Shown piece after piece: positions 1-12,481 of a stretch of 64,000 nucleotides of DNA. Under the pieces are notes generated by a model that had not been told where the DNA came from, made no database searches, and saw nothing but the letters and a program-made list of their open reading frames with translations. How positions within the stretch are numbered: the first letter of the stretch is position 1; every line of letters starts with the position of its first letter. Source of the stretch: Acorus gramineus (taxonomy: Eukaryota; Streptophyta; Magnoliopsida; Acorales; Acoraceae); assembly GCA_030737835.1 (NCBI GenBank), contig CM060856.1, forward strand, positions 11,982,777 through 12,046,776. Direction: 5' to 3'. The translations under genes and the position numbers were made by a program.

Positions 1-1610
1 TAGTAGTCATTGTGTTTTTTTTTTTTTTTTTTCTAAATTAACATGATTTATATAATTTGTCATAAGAGCGGGGAAGAAGCTATATATAGCCCGTCTATAT
101 CAAGGTAATTTGTGATACGTTTATTAACATGATTTATTAATGTATGTTGCAGTTTTACTTTATAAATTATTGATTTTTTTTTCCCTAACATTATTTTGGT
201 GGTTATTTAGCTTTGTGGATTTTGGCTCCTCAGTTAATCTTATTGAATGCTTAATCATCACTCCTCCTTGGCTTTCTAATTCAATTAGTGTTTTTTGTTG
301 CTCTGTGAAGAGGTATTTTCTTTATCACCGACAAGAAAGTGTTTCAGTTGTTAGGAGGATTTTTTTTCTTTAGAGAACTTTACATACAATCATTTTTCAA
401 CTTTAATTTCAGTCTACACATGTTTTGAATTTTTAAAAATATTATATCTCATTTAACAAATACAAATGTTTTTATAAAAAAATGAAATATATATTCCAAT
501 AGATTGTATGGACGCATTTATAAAAAATGTGAAAATTTTTAATCGAAGTATATACATTGTTAATGTGAGTATACACTTCGATAATTTTCTATCGACGCAT
601 ATGAATAAGAACTTATACATTTCGAAAAGGTTAAAAAAAAATTATCTTTTTGTAACGCCTGAGACTAAAATTGTGGTTGAATAAGAATTTTTTTTTTTAA
701 GGTGACAAAGTCAATTAACATTTTTATTGGGCCAAAACTCGTTATAAAAAAATATTTAAAGCTTGAATTCATCATTATCTTACACAACTATTCTGGATTT
801 CCGTTTATGATGTCAAAGTGAAGCTTTTGTAATTTGGATGTTCTATTGAATTTGTAAAACTCTTCACTATACAAGCCACAGGTGAGAGTATCGTGAGCTC
901 TCGCGGAGTTTCACCAAGGATTTGGATGGATGGCGAGCTCTCGAGGAGTTTTTGTGATGGAGGTTTGGTTATTTTATAAGTAACATTATAAATGATAATA
1001 TTTTTATGAAATTGATTTTTTCATATTTACGTAACAGGATTTTGTTGAACAATATAGAAAAAATTTTATGATCAGTGGGAGCTCCAAATTTTTTTTTATA
1101 GATGCAGTCATTTAAAAAAATAAATTCAACAAAATTTTTAAAACATATACTCTTATTATATATTTATAAAAAAGCATAAATTTTTCTTTTAAAAACAGAA
1201 CAACTTACATTAATAAAAAATAAATCATCAAAGAAAAGAGATGAATGAATTTTAATAAATAAACTTTTATAATTGTCCTCGATGGTAACACTGTAATAGG
1301 GGTAATTTGAAGGTTTTAAATATAAAATATAGACTGGACAGAGTTAATTGGTTGGCTAGTGGGTCACTGGTGGACCGAATTATCATGGTTTAAAATGGTA
1401 ACAAGATTAATTTGATTTTTTATATATATATAATGTGATGGAGTCATTTGAATTTACCACGTCATCACACAAATAATCTGAACCGGCGAGCTTGGGTTGT
1501 GACTTGTGACTGCAAATATATGTTCAGACTTGTTTAGAGGGTTGATCTCTATCTAGTTCACACGGATAAATAGTATGTGTAAAAATAAAAATACATTCTA
1601 ACAAATAAAC
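1..1610. other. AT-rich intergenic region
   Basis: No gene is supported here. The stretch is AT-rich with homopolymer runs and two similar patches around 885-955 that share the words gagctctcg and ggagttt. Short open frames lack codon bias, splice logic or recognisable domains. It ends at a tRNA gene. Confidence 0.6.
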
Positions 1611-1692
1611 GTGGACGTGCCGGAGTGGTTATCGGGCATGACTAGAAATCATGTGGGCTCTGCCCGCGCAGGTTCGAATCCTGCCGTCCACG
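1611..1692 (+). tRNA. tRNA-Ser (anticodon AGA)
   Basis: This 82-nt class II tRNA reads UCU, and UCC by inosine wobble once A34 is deaminated. A 7-bp acceptor stem pairs 1611-1617 with 1685-1691 and is followed by discriminator G1692. The anticodon stem CATGA/TCATG closes a loop CTAGAAA with anticodon AGA. A long variable arm typical of serine tRNA follows (GGGCTCTGCCC), then the T-arm word GGTTCGAATCC. CCA is not encoded, as usual for eukaryotic nuclear tRNAs. A near-identical gene lies on the minus strand at 44214-44295. Confidence 0.96.
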
Positions 1693-1707
1693 TTTTTTGT
1701 TTTTTTT
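1693..1707 (+). terminator. RNA polymerase III terminator of tRNA-Ser
   Basis: T6-G-T8 begins directly after the discriminator base of the tRNA. Pol III stops at runs of four or more T, so this is a strong terminator. Confidence 0.85.
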
Positions 1708-2013
1708 GTTAATCTGAATTACTTTACTGTTCTTTTCCCTTTCCCCTCATTTACACAGCAATTATACAAAATTTAGAGAAAGTTACATGGAAATGATCTT
1801 TTAATACCACACTATCAGATAAGCTCAAACAAAATTCATCTTCAAAATAATCACAAAGGCCTCTGATATGCCTTTTCGCCCCTCATATTATCCATCTATC
1901 ACTGCCCAGATTCATAGTAACCAAAAAAAAAAAAAAAACTTTTCATCTTCCATTTCATTTCATGCCTGGTATCATTATCACATACAACAAACATGCTATC
2001 AAATGATTCTCTT

Positions 2014-5000
2014 TCAATCCGAGGACGCAGCGTCATCCGACGAAGACAGATTAAGGGAAGCGAAGAAATCCCACAGCTCTTCCATTGGTGAATTGGCCTT
2101 TTGAGGCTTCCTGCACACACAATACACTTATGAGTTCATTTAGTTCTTAACAGCTATTTATGTTGAAGGAAAATAAATTATTAATGAACATAAGAGCTCA
2201 CCTCCATGACTTCGACAATTCAGATTTTGTGTCTAAATTAAGCTGTTTTGATAAACTTTTCAAATTCCACGGTTCCATAGGAAGATTAGAGGGAGTTATT
2301 GCCTTGGCCTTTGCAGAACAAACAAAACAAGTGTCAACTCTACAATCCTTTATGTTGTTAATCAAGGCATCACAGACGTGATCATTAGATCTTAAAAACA
2401 GCTTTACCATTCTTTCAGTTCTGCTGAGACGTAGGGAACCACCGGATAGTATAATTGTGTTAGATAAACGCTCATCCTCATCGACATCGTAAAAGCATCC
2501 TCGATCTTTCGCGTCTTCGACGAGTTTTCCCCATACAGACCTACTTCTGCTTAAAGTAGGCTCATTTCCTAGTATCCACAAGCAGTGCCTGAAACAGAGG
2601 AAAAACAAACACCATCCACAATCAATCAAAGCATTACCACTAATTGGAACATAATCAGGCATTGTTGTTGTCGCGCTACCTTGCCCTTGTCAAGGCCACG
2701 TTCGTTCGCCTAGGATTTTGAAGAAAACCCACTGAACCATGATTGTTGGATCTCACTGTAGATATTATAATCACATCCTCCTCACTCCCTTGAAACCCAT
2801 CGACTGACTTCACCTTCACAGTGAAATATCTCTGATTCTTGTATGTTTTTCCAAGCTTGTCTTGAAGCGCCACGACTTGTGCCTTGTAAGGCGAAATGAC
2901 CCCCACCGTCAGTGGCCTTCTAGTTGTAGCAGATGCTGTGACAATGACGATTAGTAAAGCATACAATGAAAAAAAATATTATTAAGACTTCAACATGACT
3001 AAAGGTAATCTACCTTCAGAAAGGATTTTAATGATATTCAAGACTACAGCAACCTCTGCCATGTTCTTCCTGCTCCGGCCCCACTGATCAAACACCTCTC
3101 TCCCGTGTTTCACATTTATGAACGAATAAGTCCCATACATGCGCCGCCCATCAAGGTATCGCCTTTCGTAGCTCTTATGGATGACATTAGGACCATCAGA
3201 AATCTTGTTGTCGTAAAACATGGCATTAGGGAACCTGCTAATGGATGGGTGCATCCTATACTGCACATTGAGGAGGTGTTTCATATGACCCAAAGAACTC
3301 AGCCTCTCAAACAGGCTTATCCCAAAATTGGCTTGCTCGCATACCTGCAATAGAACATACATACCCATTTTTCAAAAATAATAACATAAACATTCTTATG
3401 CTGGAACCCCCACTTAAATTAATGACATTTGGAATCTCGCATTCCTGCCATCATTCCTAGACATCCAAAACCAAAAAAAAATTCATCTCAACTTCCCATG
3501 GAAGCCATCAGAATTTGATTATGGGGGAAAGGAGTTCTTTTATTTGATTTAGAGTTAATTGTTATATATTGTGGAGACTGATGATGTGCGCAGATGATTG
3601 TTAGCGCTACGCAGGGTCGGACGGGGGTCTTTCGTGTATTGAGATGTCATTATAAAAGAGTATCTCATATTTTTAATTAGGCTCTAGGTTTTTATATTTG
3701 TTGTAACAATTGTAAAAACTTCTCATTGATAGTGGATTGGACGTAAGCAAGATTTGTCGAACTAGATAATTTTTGTGTCTTTGTTTCAATTTGTTTGTTT
3801 ATTACTTTGATTGATTGCATCCCAAGATCCAAAAATCGTAACAATAACAAACTGACTCAAAGTACGACATGAGATTTGCATACCTTGCTTTGAACCATGG
3901 CAGGTAACTGACACTCATCGCCGATGAGGATGGCGTGTTGTACACCAGAAAGCTGTAGAGGGATCAGTGCTTCACATTCCTTCAATTGTGCTGCCTCATC
4001 AATCACTAGTAGCTCCAATGGTTCCACAAACTCTACTTGGTGCAATTTGAACGAACTGCAGACGGTGGAGAAGATTAGAATAGCCCTTTTCAAGCAATAG
4101 TCTATGATCCCTGGTTTATAAGTAGTCGTGGGGAGGTTAAGCGTCGCAAGAAGACCATTCAGAACTGAAAGACATTCGATAAACTCTAATGCCTTGATTG
4201 ATTCAAATGTTGATATATGAACCTCAGAAAGACTGAACAGCTTTACCAATACATTTTCAGAAAGTATGCTTGTTTGCAACCATTGGTCAAGGGATCTAAG
4301 CAAATTGCAGGCCGTCTCGATGTTCTTGAAGTCGACATCCAAGATAGAAACACTTGGCATATGAGTCCACAATATTTCAAGGCATTCTATCAGACTCTCC
4401 GAAAGAACTCTAAATCTCTGCCTCACATAACTCTCAAATGTCAAATACTCGATCTCTTCTTCTCCATCTTTTTCTTTCTCATTCTCCAAATAGATTCTGT
4501 ACTGCGAAACGCCACCCTCAAGAAGATCGATAACTGAGACAAGGCGATGCCTCCACCCTGTCAACGGTGCGAAACACACCAAGAGCTTCTTCGCTCGGTT
4601 TTCAAGGAACGCGTCTTCCACATAGTCATTGATTTCCATTCGCTTCGGGTTTCCGAACAAAGCTATGTCTCCTAGCCTGCAAGTACCCTCCGGAGACGAA
4701 CCCCTGACATTACAACACAAATCTTCTCATACTTAATGGTGTTGATGATCTCAATTTATAAAGATGAATTGGAAGAGTTACAAGGAGTTATAAGTTGTTA
4801 CAAATAGTTATAATTTATTACATCTAATACCTGACCAATCGAAGCGAGCGAGACGCCACTTCCAAGACTGCTATGTTTGTCGGCGCGCAAGTGAGGGTCT
4901 TGCATTTCATTTTCAGTAGAGCCCATAAAAGAACACTAATCGTTTTAGTCTTTCCGGTCCCCGGCGGTCCCCAAATGAGGTTAATCAAATTCGTGTGATT

Positions 5001-6352
5001 GCACTTTCTCGCTGAAATACAAGTTAAAACTGCACCCAATTGGGATTCATTCATGCCATGTGATTGTAGGCTCGCGACATCTACAGCACCATCTAAGGCT
5101 CCAAATGAACAGCACAATTTACATCCTGTCGGAGTCTGTGATGGTAAAATAAAAAAACTTATCAGTACCAGAGTACCCACATAAAACCAAAAAAATAAAC
5201 AAAATAAAAAAAATAAAAAAATGTTGCATTGTATGTGATGTACCTTAAAATTGGTGCATAAGACCTGTTTTACAATGCTAAGGTTTCTCAACGTGTTCGA
5301 GACGTCCACATTGAGCGCGGACCATATGCGACTATTGGTTGTGATGTTCATGAGCGAGACCGCGAAAAGCAGTCTCGGTTCCTTCTGCTTCTCACCGTAC
5401 TCACCGGTTTCAATGGCCTTCGAAACCTCGACAATGTAATGACCGGGTGGAAGATCCTCATCAAATTCACCACCCTTGGTGACCAACCCAATATTGTAGG
5501 ATTTCCCGAACCGGGTTAGATCGGACAAATGAGAAGGTCTCACGTTCGACAGAGCAAACAAGTCCCCTTTTTGGGGTATGTAATTCTTCTTGTCTTGGAT
5601 ATCTACCTTGACAATGCAAAGAAAGAGTTTGGGTGACAGTGTTGTTTCCACATAATGTATTTCAGTGAAAGGGAGTCTAGAGAACCCCAACATGCATGAA
5701 CACAATTCAGCGCGAGTTTCTTCGATCAGTGGGTTGATATATGCTTTCAGATACTGGTTCACTGAATTGAATGTTTTTGGGATTTTGTGTACCTGTTATG
5801 ATTTACACAGATATTAATGAACACACACTTAGTGTTTGATAGAGAGAGGTAACATGTATGAACAGATCGATGAGTTTCTCCAGAGTTTTCAAGCATGACA
5901 AATACTGAACAGTGATCATATTTTCAACGACATGTGCATTGTACATAACAAAAGAACAACATTTGATAAAAAGCAATGGAACAATCGATGTTGGGGGCTG
6001 GTACACTCTATCATTCATGCAATATTAATCAAATACATAAAATATTTAATCGAATTTATACTCAGTTAGGTGAGCATGTACTCAAAAATAGGGAAAATGC
6101 AAAATTCACTGTAAGAATGATTGTCCCTGACCATTAAAAAAATCACAGACCCTTCAAAGTGTAATGTATTAAAATAACAAAAAAAGAGTACGGAGTACCC
6201 ATAAATAGTATATTAACCTTGCCATGGAAGAGCTTCTCATTAAGAATGTCTTCTAAAGACCAGGAGAACACCAGACCCACCAAGGTCAACTCTTTCTTTT
6301 CCTTTTCCTTACCTTCCCTCCTCTTCCATTCCTTCTCCATCTTGTTTTCCAT
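2014..6352 (-). CDS. SEN1/UPF1-like superfamily-1 helicase, tandem copy 1
   Basis: Eight exons join in frame to 959 codons plus stop: 6352-6218, 5792-5244, 5135-4831, 4703-3884, 3344-3014, 2935-2680, 2588-2202, 2110-2014. All introns are GT-AG. Motifs in order: Walker A GPPGTGKT (284-291), Walker B DEAAQ (565-569), motif [10 protein letters not shown] (591-597), QYRMHP (631-636), DGFQGSE (759-765) and [11 protein letters not shown] (789-799). These define a UPF1/SEN1-type SF1B RNA/DNA helicase, in the plant clade often labelled tRNA-splicing endonuclease positive effector-related. RNA binding and nuclear location are family inference. The last two exons differ from copies 2 and 3. An in-frame segment near 2300-2430 corresponds to an intron in copy 2, so it could be spliced out or retained. 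The C-terminus is acidic and serine-rich. Confidence 0.88.
3560..3843 (+). mobile_element. solo LTR-like insertion in helicase copy 1 intron
   Basis: The segment begins TGTTATATATTG and ends ATCGTAACA, giving the LTR-type inverted ends TGTTA/TAACA. Its 3' half has the composition and wording of a Ty1-copia LTR (TATA-like and poly(A)-like words, then a U5-like tail ending in tttgtgtctttg). It lies in the fourth intron and is missing from copy 3, whose matching intron is only 75 bp. A 22-bp stretch present in copy 2 is deleted here. I saw no clean target duplication. Confidence 0.55.
4704..4830 (-). other. 127-bp intron present in copies 1 and 2, absent from copy 3
   Basis: This GT-AG intron splits an arginine codon shortly after the Walker A exon. 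The orthologous place in copy 3 (about 16567) is continuous coding sequence. The word GTCAG occurs just before the donor and again at the acceptor, as expected for a 5-bp target duplication, although CAG is also splice consensus. The twin in copy 2 is 10856-10982. Confidence 0.85.
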
Positions 6353-8257
6353 TCTTTCTTTTGTTCCAAACCAATATTTTTTGTGTGTGTTTTTTTGGTT
6401 CTCACATTTTCTTATTTATCTTGGAAGTTGGAACATATTCTTCTTTAGCTCTTAAGCAACCTCGAAAAGGATTTCAAAAGGAGTTATGAAAAACTCCAAA
6501 AGTGTTTTTGGTGGTGCGAATATCTAAGCGTCGAATGTCGGCAGACGAAAGGACGAGTGCACAGGAGGATTTGAACTTCAATTATGAAGCACTTTCAAAA
6601 GGTATAAATAAGACAACCAACTTTAATTTTCATGGTAACATACATAGTAACATATTTAGAAACAAATTTCTTTTGTGTTGAAATACCCCAAAATTAAATC
6701 ACCCTCATCAAAACTTTAAGAGCAATAGTTTTACTGCTTTAAGTTGTTTTTTTTTTTTTTATATATGATTGGTGATCTTATGAGTTAGATTTTGATTCAA
6801 CCCTAAAAATTGTTGGGAAAAGATGAAATTTTAAGGTCTGGTTGGTGGGATTATAGGAAGTAATTTTGGGATTTTCAAGGATGGAAAAAAGAGAGAAGGG
6901 AATGAAAGTATTACAAAGGGTGCTGTTTGGTTGTCGAATTACACAATTTTTGTGTTTATAGGAAGCTGTTTTTATAATCGTGCAACTAAATAGTTTTACT
7001 GTAGTAGCTTCTTTCAGACGTATTTTAGGTAAATAGTATTTAAAAGTTACGATTTTAAAAAACTGGGAAAGTGAATATTTTGTAAAATCAGTCTTAAAAT
7101 TTAGATTCCTATCGAATCAGTTTTGTAATTGCATAAACAAACGCATTTTGAATTGATGCAATTCAAACCCAATCAGATTTATCTTAAACAAATAAAATAT
7201 GGCCACGGAATAATCACGATAAATATTCATCGTCGAGTCATTTTTTTTTTTTTTTTTGAATGGTTGATGGAAATTCATCTAGTCCGACGGTTTTAAAGCT
7301 GTCAACATGTAAGCGTAGGGTTAATTTTTCTTTTAACAATTTTTTTAAAATTATTGTATTGATTTTAATTTTTGCAATTTTGATATAGACAAAAATGTAG
7401 ATTTTACTGCTAGTAAAATTATTCTGGGTATTTGATCACCTTTACATGAACTAATACACTCTCTCCGATTGATATGGGTCTACTTGGAAGATCTCAGCCG
7501 TATATCCGATAGTTTTGTGCGATCCTTTATAATGAGATTGAACTTTTCTTTTTTTCTTTTTTTTTTTTTTTTTTTGAAAGAGCTGGATCTTTTAAGAGAA
7601 CGGTTATGCCCGTTAACCAAACCCTCAACTCCACCAACCAAATTTTTTTGGTAGGTGGATTCAAATATATTTGAGTGTTTTGTTTTTCTAAGAAAAAAAA
7701 AAATGTGAAAACAACGGTTTAGAAAAGCAGAAATTTCAACCGCGGTATCATAAGAATCCATGAGTTTGAATCACTCATTCAAACGCTATTTTAGTAAATA
7801 AAGAGTTTTGTTACACAATTTTTTTCCTAATCTCAAATTCAGTCTCTTATACATTGCAACATACACTAACATTAATCGAAAAAATTTTGATTTTTTTTTA
7901 TAAATGGATTCATACTATATTTTTTTTTATATAAAAAAATATATGTTATTAGATAAGTTATGCTATTTAAAAAAAAAATCAAATTGTATATTAACTGAAC
8001 TTGAAACTAGAAAAGGGATCATACGATGTAATATTATCAGTGAATAAATGATTTAGGGCTAGGGAAAAAGAAGAGTCTATCCATGTAGAATATATCACCC
8101 ATATATACGTGTTCTATCACTGCCCATAAAGTTGAATATGCCCATAAATCCAACATATCACCCATAACTATGCATGTGTTCTATCCCTGTAGAACCTCTC
8201 CCAACCTGTTCCATGCTTACAAGGAAGCCTCGGCCAATCACTGTGGACACCAACATT
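6353..8257. other. spacer between helicase copies 1 and 2
   Basis: The presumed promoter side of copy 1 and 3' flank of copy 2. It is AT-rich with T-runs at 6746-6760 and 7557-7576. No gene is supported. The high similarity to 12482-14448 reflects the tandem duplication. Confidence 0.6.
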
Positions 8258-11200
8258 TTATCCATCCAAGGCAGACAGATTAAGTGATGAAGCCATGAAA
8301 TCCGAAAGCTCTTCCACCATTGAATTGGCCTTTTGAGGCTTCTTGGCCCTCCATGACTTGGACGATTCACATTTCATATCTAAATCAAGCTGTTTCAAAC
8401 TATTTTTTGACCTTGATGGTTTCTTAGGAGAATCAAGAACTGCTACTTTTGCCTTCACCTTTGCAGTAAAGGCTTCCTGGAAGAGAACAAATAAATGTAA
8501 GTTTATACAATGCAAACATGTTCACTGAAATTAACAAGCTTTACCTTTCTTTCAGTTCTGGTGAAACTTGGAGAACCATCGGACTGTTTAATTGCGTTGG
8601 ACAGACGTTCGTCGTCAACATTGTAAAAGCATCCTTGATCCTTCGCGTCTTTGACGAGTTTTCCCCATATGGATCTACTTCTGCTTAAAGTAGGCTCATT
8701 TCCTAGTACCCACAAGCAGTGCCTGAAACAGAGGAAAAACACACACCATCCACAATAAATCAAAGTATTACTACTGATTGGAACAGAATCAGGCATTGTT
8801 GTTGTCGCGCTACCTTGCCCTTGTCAAGGCCACGTTCGTTCGCCTAGGATTCTTAAGAAAACCAATTGAACCATGATTGCTGGATCTCACTGTGGATATT
8901 ATAATCACATCCTCCTCACTCCCTTGAAACCCATCGACTGACTTCACCTTCACAGTGAAATATCTCTGATTCTTGTATGTTTTTCCAAGCTTGTCTTGAA
9001 GCGCCACGACTTGTGCCTTGTAAGGCGAAATGACCCCCACCGTCAGTGGCCTTCTAGTTGTAGCAGATGCTGTGACAATGACGATTAGTAAAGCACATAT
9101 AATCAACAAATCATTATCAAGATTTGAAATTAAAGACGCCAACCTTTAGAAAGGATTTTAATGATATTCAAGACTACAGCAACCTCTGCCATGTTCTTCC
9201 TGCTCCGGCCCCACTGATCAAACACCTCTCTCCCGTGTTTCACATTTATGAACGAATAAGTCCCATACATGCGCCGCCCATCAAGGTATCGCCTTTCGTA
9301 GCTCTTATGGATGACATTAGGACCATCAGAAATCTTGTTGTCGTAAAACATGGCATTAGGGAACCTGCTAATGGATGGGTGCATCCTATACTGCACATTG
9401 AGGAGGTGTTTCATATGACCCAAAGAACTCAACCTCTCAAACAGGCTTATCCCAAAATTGGCTTGCTCGCATACCTGCAATAGAACATACATACCCATTT
9501 TTCAAAAATAATAACATAAACATTCTTATGCTGGAACCCCCACTTAAATTAATGACATTTGGAATCTCGCATTCCTGCCATCATTCCTAGACATCCAAAA
9601 CAAAAAAAAATTCATCCCAACTTCCCATGGAAGCCATCAGAATTTGATTCTGGGGGAAAGGAGTTCTTTTATTTGATTTAGAGTTAATTGTTATATATTG
9701 TGGAGACTGATGATGTGCGCAGATGATTGTCAGCGCTACGCAGGGTCGGACGGGGGTCTTTCGTGTATTGAGATGTCATTATAAAAGAGTATCTCATATT
9801 TTTAATTAGGCTCTAGGTTTTTATATTTGTTGTGACAATTGTAAAAACTTCTCATTGATAGTGGATTGATTGATCTCTTATGTGCTCCGTAGACGTAAGC
9901 AAGATTTGTCGAACTAGATAATTTTTGTGTCTTTGTTTCAATTTGTTTGTTTATTACTTTGATTGATTGCATCCCAAGATCCAAAAATCGTAACAATAAC
10001 AAACTGACTCAAAGTACGACATGAGATTTGCATACCTTGCTTTGAACCATGGCAGGTAACTGACACTCATCGCCGATGAGGATGGCGTGTTGTACACCAG
10101 AAAGCTGTAGAGGGATCAGTGCTTCACATTCCTTCAATTGTGCTGCCTCATCAATCACTAGTAGCTCCAATGGTTCCACAAACTCTACTTGGTGCAATTT
10201 GAACGAACTGCAGACGGTGGAGAAGATTAGAATAGCCCTTTCCAAGCAATAGTCTATGATCCCTAGTTTATAAATAGTCGTGGGGAGGTTAAGCGTCGCA
10301 AGAAGACCATTCAGAACTGAAAGACATTCGATAAACTCTAATGCCTTGACTGATTCAAATGTTGATATATGAACCTCAGAAAGACTGAACAGCTTTACCA
10401 ATACATTTTCAGAAAGTATGCTTGTTTGCAACCATTGGTCAAGGGATCTAAGCAAATTGCAGGCCGTCTCGATGTTCTTGAAGTCGACATCCAAGATAGA
10501 AACACTTGGCATATGAGTCCACAATATTTCAAGGCATTCTATCAGACTCTCCGAAAGAACTCTAAATCTCTGCCTCACATAACTCTCAAATGTCAAATAC
10601 TCGATCTCTTCTTCGCCATCTTTTTCTTTCTCATTCTCCAAATAGATTCTGTACTGCGAAACGCCACCCTCAAGAAGATCGATAACTGAGACAAGGCGAT
10701 GCCTCCACCCTGTCAACGGTGCGAAACACACCAAGAGCTTCTCCGCTCGGTTTTCAAGGAACACGTCTTCCACATAGTCATTGATTTCCATTCGCTTCGG
10801 GTTTCCGAACAAAGCTATGTCTCCTAGCCTGCAAGTACCCTCTGGAGACGAACCCCTGACATTACAACACAAATCTTCTCATACTTAATGGTGTTGATGA
10901 TCTCAATTTATAAAGATGAATTGAAAGAGTTACAAGGAGTTATAAGTTGTTACAAGTAGTTATAATTTATTACATCTAATACCTGACCACTCGAAGCGAG
11001 CGAGACGCCACTTCCAAGACTGCTATGTTTGTCGGCGCGCAAGTGAGGGTCTTGCATTTCATTTTCAGTAGAGCCCATAAAAGAACACTAATCGTTTTAG
11101 TCTTTCCGGTCCCCGGCGGTCCCCAAATGAGGTTAATCAAATTCGTGTGATTGCACTTTCTCGCTGAAATACAAGTTAAAACTGCACCCAATTGGGATTC

Positions 11201-12481
11201 ATTCATGCCATGTGATTGTAGGCTCGCGACATCTACAACACCATCTAAGGCTCCAAATGAACAGCACAATTTACATCCTGTCGGAGTCTGTGATGGTAAA
11301 ATAAAAAAACTTATCAGTACCAGAGTACCCATAAAACCAAAAAAATAAAAAAATGTTGCATTGTATGTGATGTACCTTAAAATTGGTGCATAAGACCTGT
11401 TTTACAATGCTAAGGTTTCTCAACGTGTTCGAGACGTCCACATTGAGCGCGGACCATATGCGACTATTGGTTGTGATGTTCATGAGCGAGACCGCGAAAA
11501 GCAGTCTCGGTTCCTTCTGCTTCTCACCGTACTCACCGGTTTCAATGCCCTTCGAAACCTCGACAATGTAATTACCGGGTGGAAGATCCTCATCAAATTC
11601 ACCTCCCTTGGTGACCAACCCAATATTGTAGGATTTCCCGAACCGGGTTAGATCGGACAAATGAGAAGGTCTCACGTTCGACAGAGCAAACAAGTCCCCT
11701 TTTTGGGGTATGTAATTCTTCTTGTCTTGGATATCTACCTTGATAATGTAAGGAAAGAGTTTGGGTGACAGTGTTGTTTCCACATGATGTATTTCAGTGA
11801 AAGGGAGTCTAGAGAACCCCAACATGCATGAACACAATTCAGCGCGAGTTTCTTCGATCAGTGGGTTGATATATGCTTTCAGATACTGGTTCACTGAATT
11901 GAATGTTTTTGGGATTTTGTGTACCTGTTATGATTTACACAGATATTAATGAACACACACTTAGTGTTTGATAGAGAGAGGTAACATGTATGAACAGATC
12001 GATGAGTTTCTCCAGAGTTTTCAAGCATGACAAATACTGAACAGTGATCATATTTTCAACGACATGTGCATTGTACATAACAAAAGAATAACATTTGATA
12101 AAAAGCAATGGAACAATCGATGTTGGGGGCTGGTACACTCTTATCATTCATGCAATATTAATCAAATACATAAAATATTTAATCAAATTTATACTCAGTT
12201 AGGTGAGCATGTACTCAAAATAGGGAAAATGCAAAATTCACTGTAAGAATGATTGTCCCTGACCATTAAAAAAATCACAGACCCTTCAAAGTGTAATGTA
12301 TTAAAATAACAAAAAAAGAGTACGGAGTACCCATAAATAGTATATTAACCTTGCCATGGAAGAGCTTCTCATTAAGAATGTCTTCTAAAGACCAGGAGAA
12401 CACCAGACCCACCAAGGTCAACTCTTTCTTTTCCTTTTCATTACCTTCCCTCCTCAATTCCTTCTCCATCTTGTTTTCCAT
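8258..12481 (-). CDS. SEN1/UPF1-like superfamily-1 helicase, tandem copy 2 (mosaic)
   Basis: Eight exons join to 929 codons plus stop: 12481-12350, 11924-11376, 11287-10983, 10855-10036, 9474-9144, 9069-8814, 8722-8545, 8476-8258. Helicase motifs [33 protein letters not shown] and [11 protein letters not shown] are all intact. Exons 1-5 and most of exon 6 nearly equal copy 1. The end of exon 6, exon 7 and exon 8 equal copy 3 (for example [12 protein letters not shown] against [12 protein letters not shown] in copy 1). The C-terminal tail is lysine/serine-rich, then acidic. The role is inferred as for copy 1. The gene is intact, so function is possible, but recent identity means copies may be redundant. 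Confidence 0.88.
9689..9995 (+). mobile_element. solo LTR-like insertion in helicase copy 2 intron
   Basis: Twin of 3560-3843, with TGTTA...TAACA ends and 22 extra bases near 9870-9890. Sharing it with copy 1 places the insertion before the duplication that made copies 1 and 2. Confidence 0.55.

Larger units (their letters stand above)
2766..8894. repeat. tandem duplication unit 1 (~6.13 kb)
   Basis: This block runs from within exon 6 of helicase copy 1 through the spacer into exon 6 of copy 2. It recurs as 8895-15086. Gene offsets are 6,129 bp between the start codons of copies 1 and 2, and 6,191 bp between the stop codons of copies 2 and 3. Spacers 6353-8257 and 12482-14448 are nearly the same apart from a 71-bp indel near 7485/13627 and small indels in T-runs. 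Confidence 0.8.

Noticed and set aside
140-373. 77-codon hydrophobic open frame.
   Set aside because: T-rich sequence yields phenylalanine and leucine by composition; no domain or conserved context.
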